A DNA stretch of 41,173 bases from Betaproteobacteria bacterium (GTDB lineage Bacteria; Pseudomonadota; Gammaproteobacteria; Burkholderiales; SG8-41). The DNA is taken from positions 1 through 41,173 of the forward strand of contig JANYDY010000005.1 in NCBI GenBank assembly GCA_025363435.1. The letters are read 5' to 3'. The position numbers and the translations under genes were made by a program. Shown in pieces: positions 25,626 through 33,859 of this stretch (position 1 is its first letter; each line of letters starts with the position of its first letter). The notes under the pieces were generated by a model. That model did no database searches. It was not told the origin of the DNA and saw only the letters and a program-made list of their open reading frames with translations.

Positions 25626-26147
25626 TCAGTTGTTCTGCTTGGCGGTTTCGCGCATGTAGCGCGCGTAGGCTGATTCCGGCAAGCCGCCGGCCGCGAAAAT
25701 CTGCTCGATCACCGGTGGAAATTTTCGCAGCTCGACGCTGGCGCCGCTGGCGGGAACCCGTACCACGCCGGCCGGATAGTCGACTTCGAGGGTCGCGCCG
25801 TCCTCGACAATTTTGGTGATGCCCGGTGCGACGAAAATCGGAATCGCGCGCGCAATGCTGTTGCGCAGAAAAAGTCTGGACACCGATTCGGCAAGGATTA
25901 CCGCGATGCCGACTTCGCGCAGCACCAGCCCCGGGCGACTCGATCCGCAGCCGAAATTGCGGCCGGCGACGAGTATGTCGCCGGCTTTCACTTCTTTCGG
26001 AAATTCGGGGCGGTAGGCTTCCATGGTGTGCAGCTTCAGTTCCTCCATGGTCGGATAGCGGTAATACGGATTGATCGCGTCGGTCTCGATCGAATCGCCG
26101 AATTTCCAGACGCGCCCGCTGAGCGTGCGGTTAAGATCAAATGCCAT
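25626..26147 (-). CDS. Aconitase-family small subunit (LeuD/HacB/DmdB-like)
   Basis: 173-residue swivel domain of two-subunit hydro-lyases, carrying GRNFGCGSSRPGLVL (the substrate-binding GCGSSR loop), FGDSIETDAINPYYRY and a compact C-terminus. It is shorter than LeuD of proteobacteria and resembles the archaeal/homoaconitase or dimethylmaleate hydratase form. Its ATG overlaps the last codons of the large-subunit gene by 11 bp, so the two are made together. Confidence 0.9.
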   Translation of the reverse strand: MAFDLNRTLSGRVWKFGDSIETDAINPYYRYPTMEELKLHTMEAYRPEFPKEVKAGDILVAGRNFGCGSSRPGLVLREVGIAVILAESVSRLFLRNSIARAIPIFVAPGITKIVEDGATLEVDYPAGVVRVPASGASVELRKFPPVIEQIFAAGGLPESAYARYMRETAKQNN

Positions 26148-27417
26148 CGAACACCTCGCGCGGATCGATGATCTTGCCCGCCACGGCAGCCGCCGCGACG
26201 GTGAGCGGTCCGGCCAGATAGATATCGGCTTTCATGCTGCCTTTGCGGCCCTTGAAATTGCGCGTCGTTGCCGTGATGCAGGCTTCGCCGTCGGACAGAA
26301 ATCCGACCTTGGGCTGGCAGACACCGCAGCCGGGCGTGACGACTTGCGCGCCGGCTTCGATCAAGCTTTCGATCAGTCCCGCCTTGAGGCACTGCAGGTA
26401 GACCTGCTGCGACGCCGGCGAGATCAGGAAGCGCATGCCTTTTGCGACCTTGCGTCCTTTCAACATGCGCGCGGCGATCTCGATGTCCTCGAAACGGCCG
26501 TTCGCGCACGAGCCGATGATCGCTTGCTGTATCGCCACGCCTGCAACGTCCGAGACCGGGCCGACATTGCCGAACTGGTGCGGCTTCGCCACCGCGAATG
26601 GCATGCTGTCGACGTCGAGCACGATTTCTTTTTCGTAGACGGCATCGACGTCGGCGGCGATTGGTTCGAATGGTTTGTCGGTGCGCGTCTTGAGAAATTC
26701 GCGCGTTGTGTCGTCGCAGGGAAACATCGCCAGCTTGGCGCCGACCTCGACGCCGTGCGCTGAGAGGCACATGCGGCTGTCGATCGATAGTTGGGGCGTG
26801 AGCGTGCCGGCGTACTCGATCGACATGCTGCCGGCGAAGTCGTCGCCGTACTGTCCTGCGAGGTGCAGGATGATGTCCTTGGCAATCGGATAATTCGGCT
26901 GTTTGCCGTTCAACACCAGTTTGAGTGTCGGCGGCACCTGAAACCACAATTCACCGAACAGCAATACATAGAGCATATCGGCGCGTGTGATGCCCATGCC
27001 GCCGCTGTTGAGCGCGCCGTAACTGATGGTATGTGAATCGTTGCCGACGACGAGCTCGCCGGGTCGCGTGAGCCCGTAGTCGGCCATCATCTGGTGGGCG
27101 ATGCCGGGTTCGGAATCGTGAAAGCATTTGATGCCCAGGCGTTCGACTTCGCGCCGGATCAGCGCGTTCTCGTCGGCCTGCTTCTGCGACAGCGTCGGCT
27201 GATGATGATCAAGCAGCACGTAGACGCGGTCGCGATCCCACACGCGCGGCAGCCCGTCCTTGAAACCGGCCTGCAACGCCAGATCGTGCATCGGCTCGTT
27301 GGCGTGGTAATGCATCATCGCGCCGTCGATGCGCGCTTCGAGGAAATCGCCGCTGTGCACGGGTTTGCCGGCGAGATTGTGCCGCGAGAACAGTTTTTCG
27401 GCGATGGTCTGTGCCAT
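26137..27417 (-). CDS. Aconitase-family large subunit (LeuC/HacA/DmdA-like)
   Basis: 426 residues. It is a [4Fe-4S] hydro-lyase with the cluster Cys in IGSCANGRFED (near 302) and GCGVC (near 362), and HHQPTLSQKQADENALIR and GNDSHTISYGALNSGGMG in the N-terminal domain. The start at 27417 (MAQTIAEKLFSRHNLAGKPV) is the family start; the frame is open far upstream across the GntR gene. Biosynthetic LeuC normally lies with leuB, absent here. With an isocitrate-lyase-family enzyme diverging nearby, a degradative hydratase is favoured, as in dimethylmaleate hydratase of nicotinate fermentation. Confidence 0.9.
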   Translation of the reverse strand: MAQTIAEKLFSRHNLAGKPVHSGDFLEARIDGAMMHYHANEPMHDLALQAGFKDGLPRVWDRDRVYVLLDHHQPTLSQKQADENALIRREVERLGIKCFHDSEPGIAHQMMADYGLTRPGELVVGNDSHTISYGALNSGGMGITRADMLYVLLFGELWFQVPPTLKLVLNGKQPNYPIAKDIILHLAGQYGDDFAGSMSIEYAGTLTPQLSIDSRMCLSAHGVEVGAKLAMFPCDDTTREFLKTRTDKPFEPIAADVDAVYEKEIVLDVDSMPFAVAKPHQFGNVGPVSDVAGVAIQQAIIGSCANGRFEDIEIAARMLKGRKVAKGMRFLISPASQQVYLQCLKAGLIESLIEAGAQVVTPGCGVCQPKVGFLSDGEACITATTRNFKGRKGSMKADIYLAGPLTVAAAAVAGKIIDPREVFDGI

Positions 27418-27437
27418 GGTGATCCGGTGTTTGCGTT

Positions 27438-28154
27438 TCAGTTGCGGTTGGCGGGAAACAGCTGCTTCAGGCGTTCGCGCTGTGCCGAACGCACGTGACG
27501 CCGCGCCGCTTCCTCGGCTGCATCGGCATCGCGTTTGAGTATGGCGGCGGCAAGTTCGCGGTGCTCGCTCTCCGCGGTTTTCGCGCGGTGCGGCAGCAGC
27601 ATCTGGCTTTTGCCGAGCAGCCACAGTGAATCGTTGACCGCGGCAAGGCTTTTTTCGAGATATCGGTTGTGCGCGCCGCGGTGCACGGCGTCGTGAATCA
27701 GACGGTTGTGCCGCGCCAGCGCTTCGAGATCGCCGCGCAGTTTTTCTTCGCGTTTGATCAGCGCTTCGAGTTCCATGCGCTCGAAGTCCGAGGCGTGTTG
27801 CGCGCACAGTCGCGCCGCCGTGCCTTCGAGTACTTCGCGCATCGCATAAAGCTCAAGCATCGCGTGGCGGTCGAGCGAGGCGACGACGAGGCCGTTGCGC
27901 GGCTCGAGTACCAGCACGCCTTCGGTTTCAAGCCGGCGCAGCGCGTCGCGCACCGGTGTGCGGCTGACCTTCAGCCAGGCGGCGATCTCGACTTCCATCA
28001 CGCGCTCGCCGGGTTTCAGCGTGCCTTGTTCTATGGCTTCGCGCAGTTCCTTGTAAACCAGCTCGCTGCGCGAGGCGTATTGGCGGTCGATGCCGGAAGC
28101 GGCGCTCGACACGCGTGGTGCGGTTTTGCGGCGCAGCGGTGTAATCGATCCCAT
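27438..28154 (-). CDS. GntR-family (FCD domain) transcriptional regulator
   Basis: 238 residues. A winged helix from about 30 to 100 (LVYKELREAIEQGTLKPGERVMEVEIAAWLKVSRTPVRDALRRLETEGVL has the classic GntR recognition helix) is followed by an FCD ligand domain with metal-binding His in NRLIHDAVHRGAHN and SEHRELAAAI. Such regulators sense pathway acids. It lies inside the operon, after the TcuA-like gene, and probably controls it through the palindrome at 29786. Confidence 0.92.
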   Translation of the reverse strand: MGSITPLRRKTAPRVSSAASGIDRQYASRSELVYKELREAIEQGTLKPGERVMEVEIAAWLKVSRTPVRDALRRLETEGVLVLEPRNGLVVASLDRHAMLELYAMREVLEGTAARLCAQHASDFERMELEALIKREEKLRGDLEALARHNRLIHDAVHRGAHNRYLEKSLAAVNDSLWLLGKSQMLLPHRAKTAESEHRELAAAILKRDADAAEEAARRHVRSAQRERLKQLFPANRN

Positions 28155-28206
28155 GCGTTTCTCCCCGGCGTATTAACGAGCGACGGTTGCGTTCATATTG
28201 CGTTGC

Positions 28207-29715
28207 TCAAGCTGCGGTTGCCGCCGCGCCGGCACGAACGTACGACGCGGCTTCGCGCCCTGCAATGCGCCCAAACACCGCGCCGGCCATCAGACCGGTG
28301 CTGCCCGGATAGTTGAAGTAGTACAAACCGCCGACGAGTTCGCCCGCGGCGTAGAGCCCGGGAATCGGTGCGTCTTCCATATCGAGCACATGCGATTCCG
28401 GATTGATCTTGAGACCGCCGAAGGTGAAGGTGATGCCGCAGCCGACCGAATAGGCTTCGAACGGCGGTTTCTCCAGCGTGTTGGCCCAGTTGGTCTTGTT
28501 GATGGCGAGGCCCGTGGTGCCGCGACCGTCACGGATATTCGGGTCGAAAGACACGTCTTTTTTCACCGACGCATTGTATTCGCGCATAGTGTCGAGAAAA
28601 TTTTGCGGGTGTACATCCTGCATTTTTTCGACCAGTTGTTCCAGTGTGTCAGCCTGCACCTTGGTGGCGCCGCGCAATTTGTATTCATCGCGCATCAGAT
28701 GTTTGACCTGCTGGTCGAAAATTTGCCAGGCGAAGCTGCCTGGCTGCTGCAGCACGACGCGGCCGTACTTGGCGTAGGTGTAGTTACGGAAATCCGCACC
28801 TTCATCGACGAAGCGCTTGCCTTCGGAATTGACCATGATGCCGAACGGATAGCTGTGGCGATAACCGGCGTGCGGTTGCTCAACGTCGCCGAAGTCGGCG
28901 GCGTAGCGCTCCCATGCCACCGAGTGACAGCCCGACCACTGGCCGTACGACTGCGCGCCGATGTCGAGCGCCATCTGGATGCCGTCGCCGGTGTTGTAGC
29001 GTGTACCGCGTACCTTGGCGATATCGAAGCCCGGACCGAGGTAGCGCGTACGCATTTCGCGATTCGCTTCGAAGCCGCCGCAGGCGAGTACTACGGCACG
29101 TGCGCGGATCACCGATTCAACGCCGTCGCAACGTACGCGCACGCCTTCGACACCGTGCGCGCCGCGCACAAGTTCGCTGGCCTGCGTGCGGTAGCGTACC
29201 GGAATGCCGTGTTTGTCGAGAGATTTGTACAGGAGTTCCATCAACCCGCGGCCGCCGCCGTTGGCGTAGATAACTATACCGCCGAAGAATTTGAAGCGCC
29301 CGTTGACGTTATAGGCCTGGCGCCCGTAGTTCGGCATGAAGCGCGCGCCGCGACCACACATCCACTGCACGGTGTCGAAACTGTTCTTGACGATCGTTTC
29401 CGCAAGGTCGGGGTCGATGTAGTACTGGGTGATGCGGCCGAGATCGTCGAGGTAATCTTCGGCGGTGTACTGGCCAAAATCGGAGCGTGCGATTTCATCG
29501 TCGGTGAGGTCGGGCACGACCTTTTTGATGTCGGCGGTGCCGTGATGCACCATGCGGAAGCCACCGCCGGTGTAGGCACTGTTGCCGCCACGTTTGTCTT
29601 CGGGCGCGCGTTCGAGCACGATCACGCTGGCGCCTTGTTCACGCGCCGATAATGCTGCACACAAGGCGGCATTGCCGCCACCGATGACGGCTACATCATA
29701 TTGTTCGCTACTCAT
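28207..29715 (-). CDS. TcuA-like FAD-dependent dehydrogenase (fumarate reductase/succinate dehydrogenase flavoprotein superfamily)
   Basis: 502 residues. The FAD-binding N-terminus is VAVIGGGNAALCAALSARE with VLERAPEDKRGGNSAYTGGGFR. The catalytic domain includes DEGADFRNYTYAKYG and the FAD-binding end AGELVGGLYYFNYPGSTGLMAGAVFGRIAG. In overall form it matches tricarballylate dehydrogenase TcuA, which makes cis-aconitate. The usual electron-passing TcuB and transporter TcuC are not present here. It is the first gene of the minus-strand catabolic run, 160 bp from the divergent lyase-family gene. The substrate is a guess from family and context. Confidence 0.88.
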   Translation of the reverse strand: MSSEQYDVAVIGGGNAALCAALSAREQGASVIVLERAPEDKRGGNSAYTGGGFRMVHHGTADIKKVVPDLTDDEIARSDFGQYTAEDYLDDLGRITQYYIDPDLAETIVKNSFDTVQWMCGRGARFMPNYGRQAYNVNGRFKFFGGIVIYANGGGRGLMELLYKSLDKHGIPVRYRTQASELVRGAHGVEGVRVRCDGVESVIRARAVVLACGGFEANREMRTRYLGPGFDIAKVRGTRYNTGDGIQMALDIGAQSYGQWSGCHSVAWERYAADFGDVEQPHAGYRHSYPFGIMVNSEGKRFVDEGADFRNYTYAKYGRVVLQQPGSFAWQIFDQQVKHLMRDEYKLRGATKVQADTLEQLVEKMQDVHPQNFLDTMREYNASVKKDVSFDPNIRDGRGTTGLAINKTNWANTLEKPPFEAYSVGCGITFTFGGLKINPESHVLDMEDAPIPGLYAAGELVGGLYYFNYPGSTGLMAGAVFGRIAGREAASYVRAGAAATAA

Positions 29716-29753
29716 GGCACGACACTCCGTTGATTGCGGGCGGGGCGGGTAAA

Positions 29754-29773
29754 CACTTTACATCACTTTACAT
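29754..29773. repeat. Tandem 10-bp repeat in the divergent catabolic promoter region
   Basis: CACTTTACAT occurs twice in direct succession, immediately beside the GntR-like palindrome. The two copies lie on the same helix face, about one turn apart, which suits a regulator or polymerase site. Confidence 0.5.
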
Positions 29774-29785
29774 GCTTGAATTCAC

Positions 29786-29795
29786 GTGTATACAC
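29786..29795. promoter_or_regulatory. Probable GntR operator
   Basis: The perfect palindrome GTGTATACAC contains the GTATAC core found in operators of many FCD-type GntR regulators. It lies between the divergent tcuA-like and lyase genes, upstream of a possible -10 (TACAAT, 29806-29811), so the regulator at 27438-28154 could block both promoters. Confidence 0.55.
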
Positions 29796-29875
29796 AAGAA
29801 TACGTTACAATGAATGAGCGGTCAACGGCCCCGCGGGCCACCTTGAACGACCGCGATTCAAGGGAGACAATAGTC

Positions 29876-30811
29876 ATGAGCACCGCGTCCAAAGGCGCCT
29901 TGTTGCGCAAACTTTTAAATCGCAACGACAAGGTTCTGGCGATTCTGCATCCGCCGACTGCAGCGCACGCGCGCATCATGGAGAAAGCCGGCTGCGAAGC
30001 CGCTTTCGTTGGCACCGGTGGTGTCGTCGGCGCCTACACGGGGCTTGCCGATGTCGGCGCGCTGTCGATGGTCGAATGTGTGCAGATCGCCGGCTGGATC
30101 GCGCAGAGCGTGAACTTCCCGATCATCATGGACGGCGACACCGGCCACGGCGGTGTAATGGCGGTGCGCCGCATGGTGCGCGAGTGCATACGCGCCGGCA
30201 TTGCCGGTGTGCGTATCGACGACCAGCCGATCGAAGGCAAGCGCCGTACGCAAAGCGCCGGCATGGAAGTAGTACCGCTCGAGCAGGCGATTGCGCGTTA
30301 CCGCGCCGCCATCGATATGAAAAACGAACTCGATCCGGATTTTGTCGTGATGGCGCAGTGTTATGCGCGCGATGCGTCCAACAGCAGCTTCGACGATTGC
30401 ATCAAACGGCTGAAGGCCTATCGCGAAGAAGCCGGCGTCGACTGGGTGCAGCTCGAGTCGCCGCATTCGACCGACGAAATCAAAACAGCGCGCGCCGCGG
30501 TCGAAGGGCCGTTCTCGTTCATGAAAGGCAAACTGCCGCACTACCTCGGCCTCGACGAGCATCTCGCACTCGGCATCAATATCGCCTGGTATCCGGGCTT
30601 TACGCACCATGTAACGTGGGCGGCGTTGTGGGATTTCATGCAGGCGTTTAATGAGAAGGGGGTGGGCGCATGGGACGATTTTGTCGCCTCGCGAGCGGAT
30701 CATCCTTATCCGTTGCCGGAGATTGGTGCGGATGGGGAGGGGTTGGCGAAGCAGAGGGAACTTGAGGAGAAGTATTTCTCGGGTGCCGCGCTAGCGAAGT
30801 ACCGGAATTAA
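29876..30811 (+). CDS. Isocitrate lyase/PEP mutase superfamily enzyme
   Basis: 311 residues starting MSTASKGALLRKLL (GGGAGAC box; the frame is open to 29786 but with no family match). The (beta/alpha)8 fold is clear from GTGGVVGAYTGLADVGALSMVE, the metal-binding DGDTGHGG (86-93) and RIDDQ (113-117). The lid motif of methylisocitrate lyase, KRCGH, is replaced by KRRTQ (122-126), and the MART substrate Arg by MAQC (159-162). It is therefore neither a standard isocitrate nor methylisocitrate lyase. A 2,3-dimethylmalate-lyase-like C-C lyase or a hydrolase or decarboxylase of the same superfamily is possible. Confidence 0.88.
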   Translation: MSTASKGALLRKLLNRNDKVLAILHPPTAAHARIMEKAGCEAAFVGTGGVVGAYTGLADVGALSMVECVQIAGWIAQSVNFPIIMDGDTGHGGVMAVRRMVRECIRAGIAGVRIDDQPIEGKRRTQSAGMEVVPLEQAIARYRAAIDMKNELDPDFVVMAQCYARDASNSSFDDCIKRLKAYREEAGVDWVQLESPHSTDEIKTARAAVEGPFSFMKGKLPHYLGLDEHLALGINIAWYPGFTHHVTWAALWDFMQAFNEKGVGAWDDFVASRADHPYPLPEIGADGEGLAKQRELEEKYFSGAALAKYRN

Positions 30812-30848
30812 GAACTTGAGTCCTGCGCGTCGATTTGGCGGTCATGTG

Positions 30849-30869
30849 GCGCAGGCGCCTCGCCTGCGC
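30849..30869. repeat. Perfect 9-bp hairpin, GCGCAGGCG/CGCCTGCGC
   Basis: This hairpin follows the lyase gene by about 40 bp and has a three-base loop. No T run is present, so termination activity is doubtful; it may be a repeat of the strain. Confidence 0.45.
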
Positions 30870-30926
30870 GAAGCACCGCGATTAATTGAACCCCAAAGCA
30901 ACTTCGCCGGGGGCAGCCCGGCGGCC

Positions 30927-30960
30927 GGTTACTTTTCTTAAGCCGCCAAGAAAAGTAACC
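30927..30960. repeat. Long inverted repeat GGTTACTTTTCTT / AAGAAAAGTAACC
   Basis: Perfect 13-bp arms with an eight-base loop. This pattern is widespread in intergenic gaps of beta- and gammaproteobacteria. It separates the lyase and Kelch genes, which converge. Confidence 0.65.
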
Positions 30961-31057
30961 AAAAGAAGCGGCCCCTGGTTCGCCGGTCCTGCGCACTCCC
31001 CTGCGCTGCTCTCAAGGGGAAGCAGCATTTGTCCAATTGGAATGTTTGCGCAGATTT

Positions 31058-32131
31058 TCAGCCAAGTGAAAATGCTTCATTCACTGAAGTAAGAAAAGTC
31101 GTGCCGCTGACCGGTGCGCCGCCGGCGAAGTAAATTGTATTGCCGATAGTCACGGCGCCGGCGCCGTGGCGCGGCGTCGGCAGCGGTGCGCAGCCCTCCC
31201 AGCGGTCGGTCCTGGCGTCGTAGGCTTCGTTCTGGCCGTGGACTTTGCCGCTTGATTCGCCGCCGATGGCAAAGATGCGGTCGCGCAGAACCGCAGTGGC
31301 GTGGCCGTTGCGCGGCGTTGGCAGCGGCGCCCGTTTTTCCCACGCATCTGTTTTCGCGTCGTAGACATGATGCAGATCGGTGCTGCGGCTCGAGCTGTCG
31401 AAGCCGCCGCCGATGAGGTGGATGAGGCCGCTCAATGTTTCGGCGCCGGCATGATCGCGTGCCTCCGGCAGCGGCGCGCGTGCTTCCCATTTGTCCGCCG
31501 CCGGATCATAGACTTCATGCCAGTCGACGCTTTTGCGGATATCGCGGCCGCTCGCCCCGGCGATGACGTGAATTTTGCCGTTGAGTGCAACCACCGAGGC
31601 GGCAGCGCGCGCGCGCGGCAGCGGCGCAATTGCGCGCCATTCGCCTTTGGCGATGTCGTATACGAATGCCTCTTCATGCGGCAGGCGATTCTGATCGATG
31701 AATCCGCCGATCGCGTAGAACATGCCGTTGGCCGCCGCCACGCCGATGTGGCTGGCGCCGCGCGGCAATGCCGCCGCTTCGGCCCAGACATTTTTTGCGG
31801 CGTCGTAAATGTGGTGATAGGCGCGGTCAACGCGCAGATTGCCGTAGCCGCCGACCACGTGCATGCGGCTGTTCCATGCGGCGGCGGAAGCCATTTCGCT
31901 GCGTGGAAACGGCAGCGGCGCGCGTGCGCTCCAGCGGCCGGCATTGGCGGCGCGCGGCGCTGCACTGTCGCTGCTTTTTTGCGCTTCGGCATTAGGCGGC
32001 AGACGAGAAATCGATGCATCGCGCACGTGCATGATCTGTACGTCGGCGGGCTGCGCGCGCAATAGTGCCGGTGCGGCGGCGAGTGCGGCGAGTGCCGCCT
32101 TGAGCAGAGTTCTGCGTTGTCGGGAAGGCAT
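31058..32131 (-). CDS. Tat-exported Kelch-repeat protein
   Basis: 357 residues. The start (32131, GGAG upstream) gives the twin-Arg signal SRQRRTLLKAALAALAA ending near LLRAQ. About six Kelch repeats follow, each with the pattern W-x(n)-APLPxxR...GxIHxIGG...YDxxxDxWE (for example VVALNGKIHVIAGASG, SGLIHLIGGGFDS, RDRIFAIGGESSG), forming a beta-propeller. Kelch propellers bind proteins or sugars; some are oxidases or sialidase-like. No catalytic cofactor site is evident. The neighbours give no hint of a role. Confidence 0.87.
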   Translation of the reverse strand: MPSRQRRTLLKAALAALAAAPALLRAQPADVQIMHVRDASISRLPPNAEAQKSSDSAAPRAANAGRWSARAPLPFPRSEMASAAAWNSRMHVVGGYGNLRVDRAYHHIYDAAKNVWAEAAALPRGASHIGVAAANGMFYAIGGFIDQNRLPHEEAFVYDIAKGEWRAIAPLPRARAAASVVALNGKIHVIAGASGRDIRKSVDWHEVYDPAADKWEARAPLPEARDHAGAETLSGLIHLIGGGFDSSSRSTDLHHVYDAKTDAWEKRAPLPTPRNGHATAVLRDRIFAIGGESSGKVHGQNEAYDARTDRWEGCAPLPTPRHGAGAVTIGNTIYFAGGAPVSGTTFLTSVNEAFSLG

Positions 32132-32344
32132 CAAACGTCTCCGGAGTACTGAACGCAAATTATAGCGGCGTGGCGTAGATGCGCAGCGTGACTGCGCATT
32201 AATCGCGCTGAAACCTAATGCCTGCAGACTACAACTTAAGAGGAATGGTGTGCGGATCCGGGTATGCCGACAATTCAATCTCGGGAATCAGGCAACCCGC
32301 AGCACAGGGCGGCAGACATCCCGCACCCGATCAAGGGGAATAAA

Positions 32345-32611
32345 ATGCGTGATCAAGCGTCAGGACTCACGGTGATTGCGGCTGGCGTTGATCGCTCGGC
32401 CGAATTCCGCCGCGAAGAACGTTCGGGGCGCCGCGTTACCGTTGTTTTGCTGACGGTCATTGCTGTGTTGCTGGTGGCCACCGGCTGGCTGGTCAATCTG
32501 GTTTTTGGCCCGCAGCTATCTGCGGCAATACCGGTTGGCGACGGTGCGCCGCGCTACGCCTATCTCAAGCCGGCTGAATTGAATACGCCGCGGCCGCACC
32601 AATCGCCATGA
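32345..32611 (+). CDS. Small single-pass membrane protein, 88 aa
   Basis: The start at 32345 has an AAGGGG box 6 bp upstream. A charged N-terminus (about 35 residues, REERSGRR) is followed by a hydrophobic segment (VTVVLLTVIAVLLVATGWLVNLVF) and a short outer tail. The family is unknown. Its stop overlaps the ATG of the next small membrane gene (ATGA), so the two are made together. Confidence 0.7.
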   Translation: MRDQASGLTVIAAGVDRSAEFRREERSGRRVTVVLLTVIAVLLVATGWLVNLVFGPQLSAAIPVGDGAPRYAYLKPAELNTPRPHQSP

Positions 32612-32928
32612 TGAGCGCGCGCGACCGTCAGCGTTTGATGGAACGCATGGATGATGATGCGCCGCATAAAGCGGCGATTGTTGCGTGTTGTGGCGCGGCG
32701 CTTTGCGCACTGGTGATCATTGCGGTGGTCGGTGCGTTAGCGCCGGGAAATGGCACCGCGAATGCCGCAGTCGAAGTGCGCATACCGGCGCAGAATAGGC
32801 GGCAGGACAGTGTTGGCGAGCATAGACGCGAACTATTCGAGCAACGCCGGCAAAAATTTGCCGAAAGCAGAGGGCGGGCGCGCTACGTTGATCGCGCGCC
32901 GGAGGATGCCACTGCTACGCCGAAGTAA
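32608..32928 (+). CDS. Small single-pass membrane protein, 106 aa
   Basis: The N-terminus MMSARDRQRLMERMDDDAP is cytosolic, followed by one hydrophobic segment (AAIVACCGAALCALVIIAVVGAL). The periplasmic tail is Arg/Glu-rich (RRELFEQRRQKFAESRGRARYVDR), probably helical. It is coupled to the preceding gene. The pair resembles a small membrane complex, but no family is recognised. Confidence 0.68.
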   Translation: MMSARDRQRLMERMDDDAPHKAAIVACCGAALCALVIIAVVGALAPGNGTANAAVEVRIPAQNRRQDSVGEHRRELFEQRRQKFAESRGRARYVDRAPEDATATPK

Positions 32929-32938
32929 ACAGCAGACA

Positions 32939-33793
32939 TCAGCCGCCGACCGCGACCGGCCGGCGCGGATCGCTGCACCACTCACTCCACGAGCCGGGAA
33001 ACACGCGCGAACCGGCAAGACCGGCGACTTCCATCGCCAGCTGATTGTGGCAGGCAGTCACGCCGGAACCGCATTGATGCACGACCTCTGCGGGATTTGA
33101 GGCGCCGAGCAGGGCGAGAAATTCCTGCTTCAACGCGGCGGCTGATTTGAAACAGCCATCGCTGCCGAGATTGTTCTGAAAAAAACGGTTTGTCGCGCCG
33201 GGAATGTGGCCGCCGACCGGATCCAGCGTTTCGTTTTCGCCGCGGAAGCGATCGGGGCTGCGCGCATCGATGAGGCGGGTGCCGGTGCTGCCGATTTCCG
33301 CTTCAACGAATGCGGCATCGACGCTCATCGCGCGCGCTGCGCCGCTGAAGTCGCCGTTTGCGGCGGTAGGCAATTCCGCGCTGACGGCATGCGCTGCCTT
33401 CGTCCAGGCGTTCCAGCCGCCATCAAGCACGGCGACGCTATTGTGGCCGACCCAGCGCAGCATCCACCACAGGCGTGCGGCGTACGCGCCACCGGAGGCG
33501 TCATAGGCGGCCACCTGCATGTCGTTGCGCATGCCGAGCGCGGCAAGACGCGCACAGAACGTTTTCGCATCGGGCAAAGGATGGCGACCGTTGCGACCGC
33601 TTTTCGCGCCGGACAAATCGGTGTCGAGATGGATAAAGCGTGCGCCGCGAATATGCGATTGCGCGTAGGCGCGGCGGCCGGCCCCGGTGTCGGTGAGATC
33701 GTGTCGGCAGTCGAAGACGATCCAGCGCGGATCGTCGAGATGCGCGGCCAGATCGGTGACACTGATGAGTGTGTTGAACACGGGATTGAGCAT
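32939..33793 (-). CDS. sseA: 3-mercaptopyruvate/thiosulfate sulfurtransferase (two rhodanese domains)
   Basis: 284 residues. The N-terminal rhodanese domain is inactive (no Cys in the loop); the second domain has the active loop CGSGVTAC after AEVVHQ. This six-residue loop class (CG[ST]GVT) is typical of mercaptopyruvate sulfurtransferases. It would move sulfane sulfur to thiols in the cytosol. In this window it could link to sulfide oxidation, but the genes are not adjacent to that module. The start ATG at 33793 has no strong SD. Confidence 0.9.
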   Translation of the reverse strand: MLNPVFNTLISVTDLAAHLDDPRWIVFDCRHDLTDTGAGRRAYAQSHIRGARFIHLDTDLSGAKSGRNGRHPLPDAKTFCARLAALGMRNDMQVAAYDASGGAYAARLWWMLRWVGHNSVAVLDGGWNAWTKAAHAVSAELPTAANGDFSGAARAMSVDAAFVEAEIGSTGTRLIDARSPDRFRGENETLDPVGGHIPGATNRFFQNNLGSDGCFKSAAALKQEFLALLGASNPAEVVHQCGSGVTACHNQLAMEVAGLAGSRVFPGSWSEWCSDPRRPVAVGG

Positions 33794-33859
33794 TCAGTGC
33801 GTTCGTGGACAGGAGCGGGTGATACTGAAAACGACCGGAAGCGGGGACTTACCTAATCC

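Noticed and set aside
26137-27417. Biosynthetic isopropylmalate isomerase (leuCD) for the aconitase-like pair
   Set aside because: No leuA or leuB nearby, the small subunit is of the short type, and the context is catabolic.
28198-29652. 484-codon plus-strand frame opposite the TcuA-like gene
   Set aside because: No family match, and the reverse strand has all FAD motifs.
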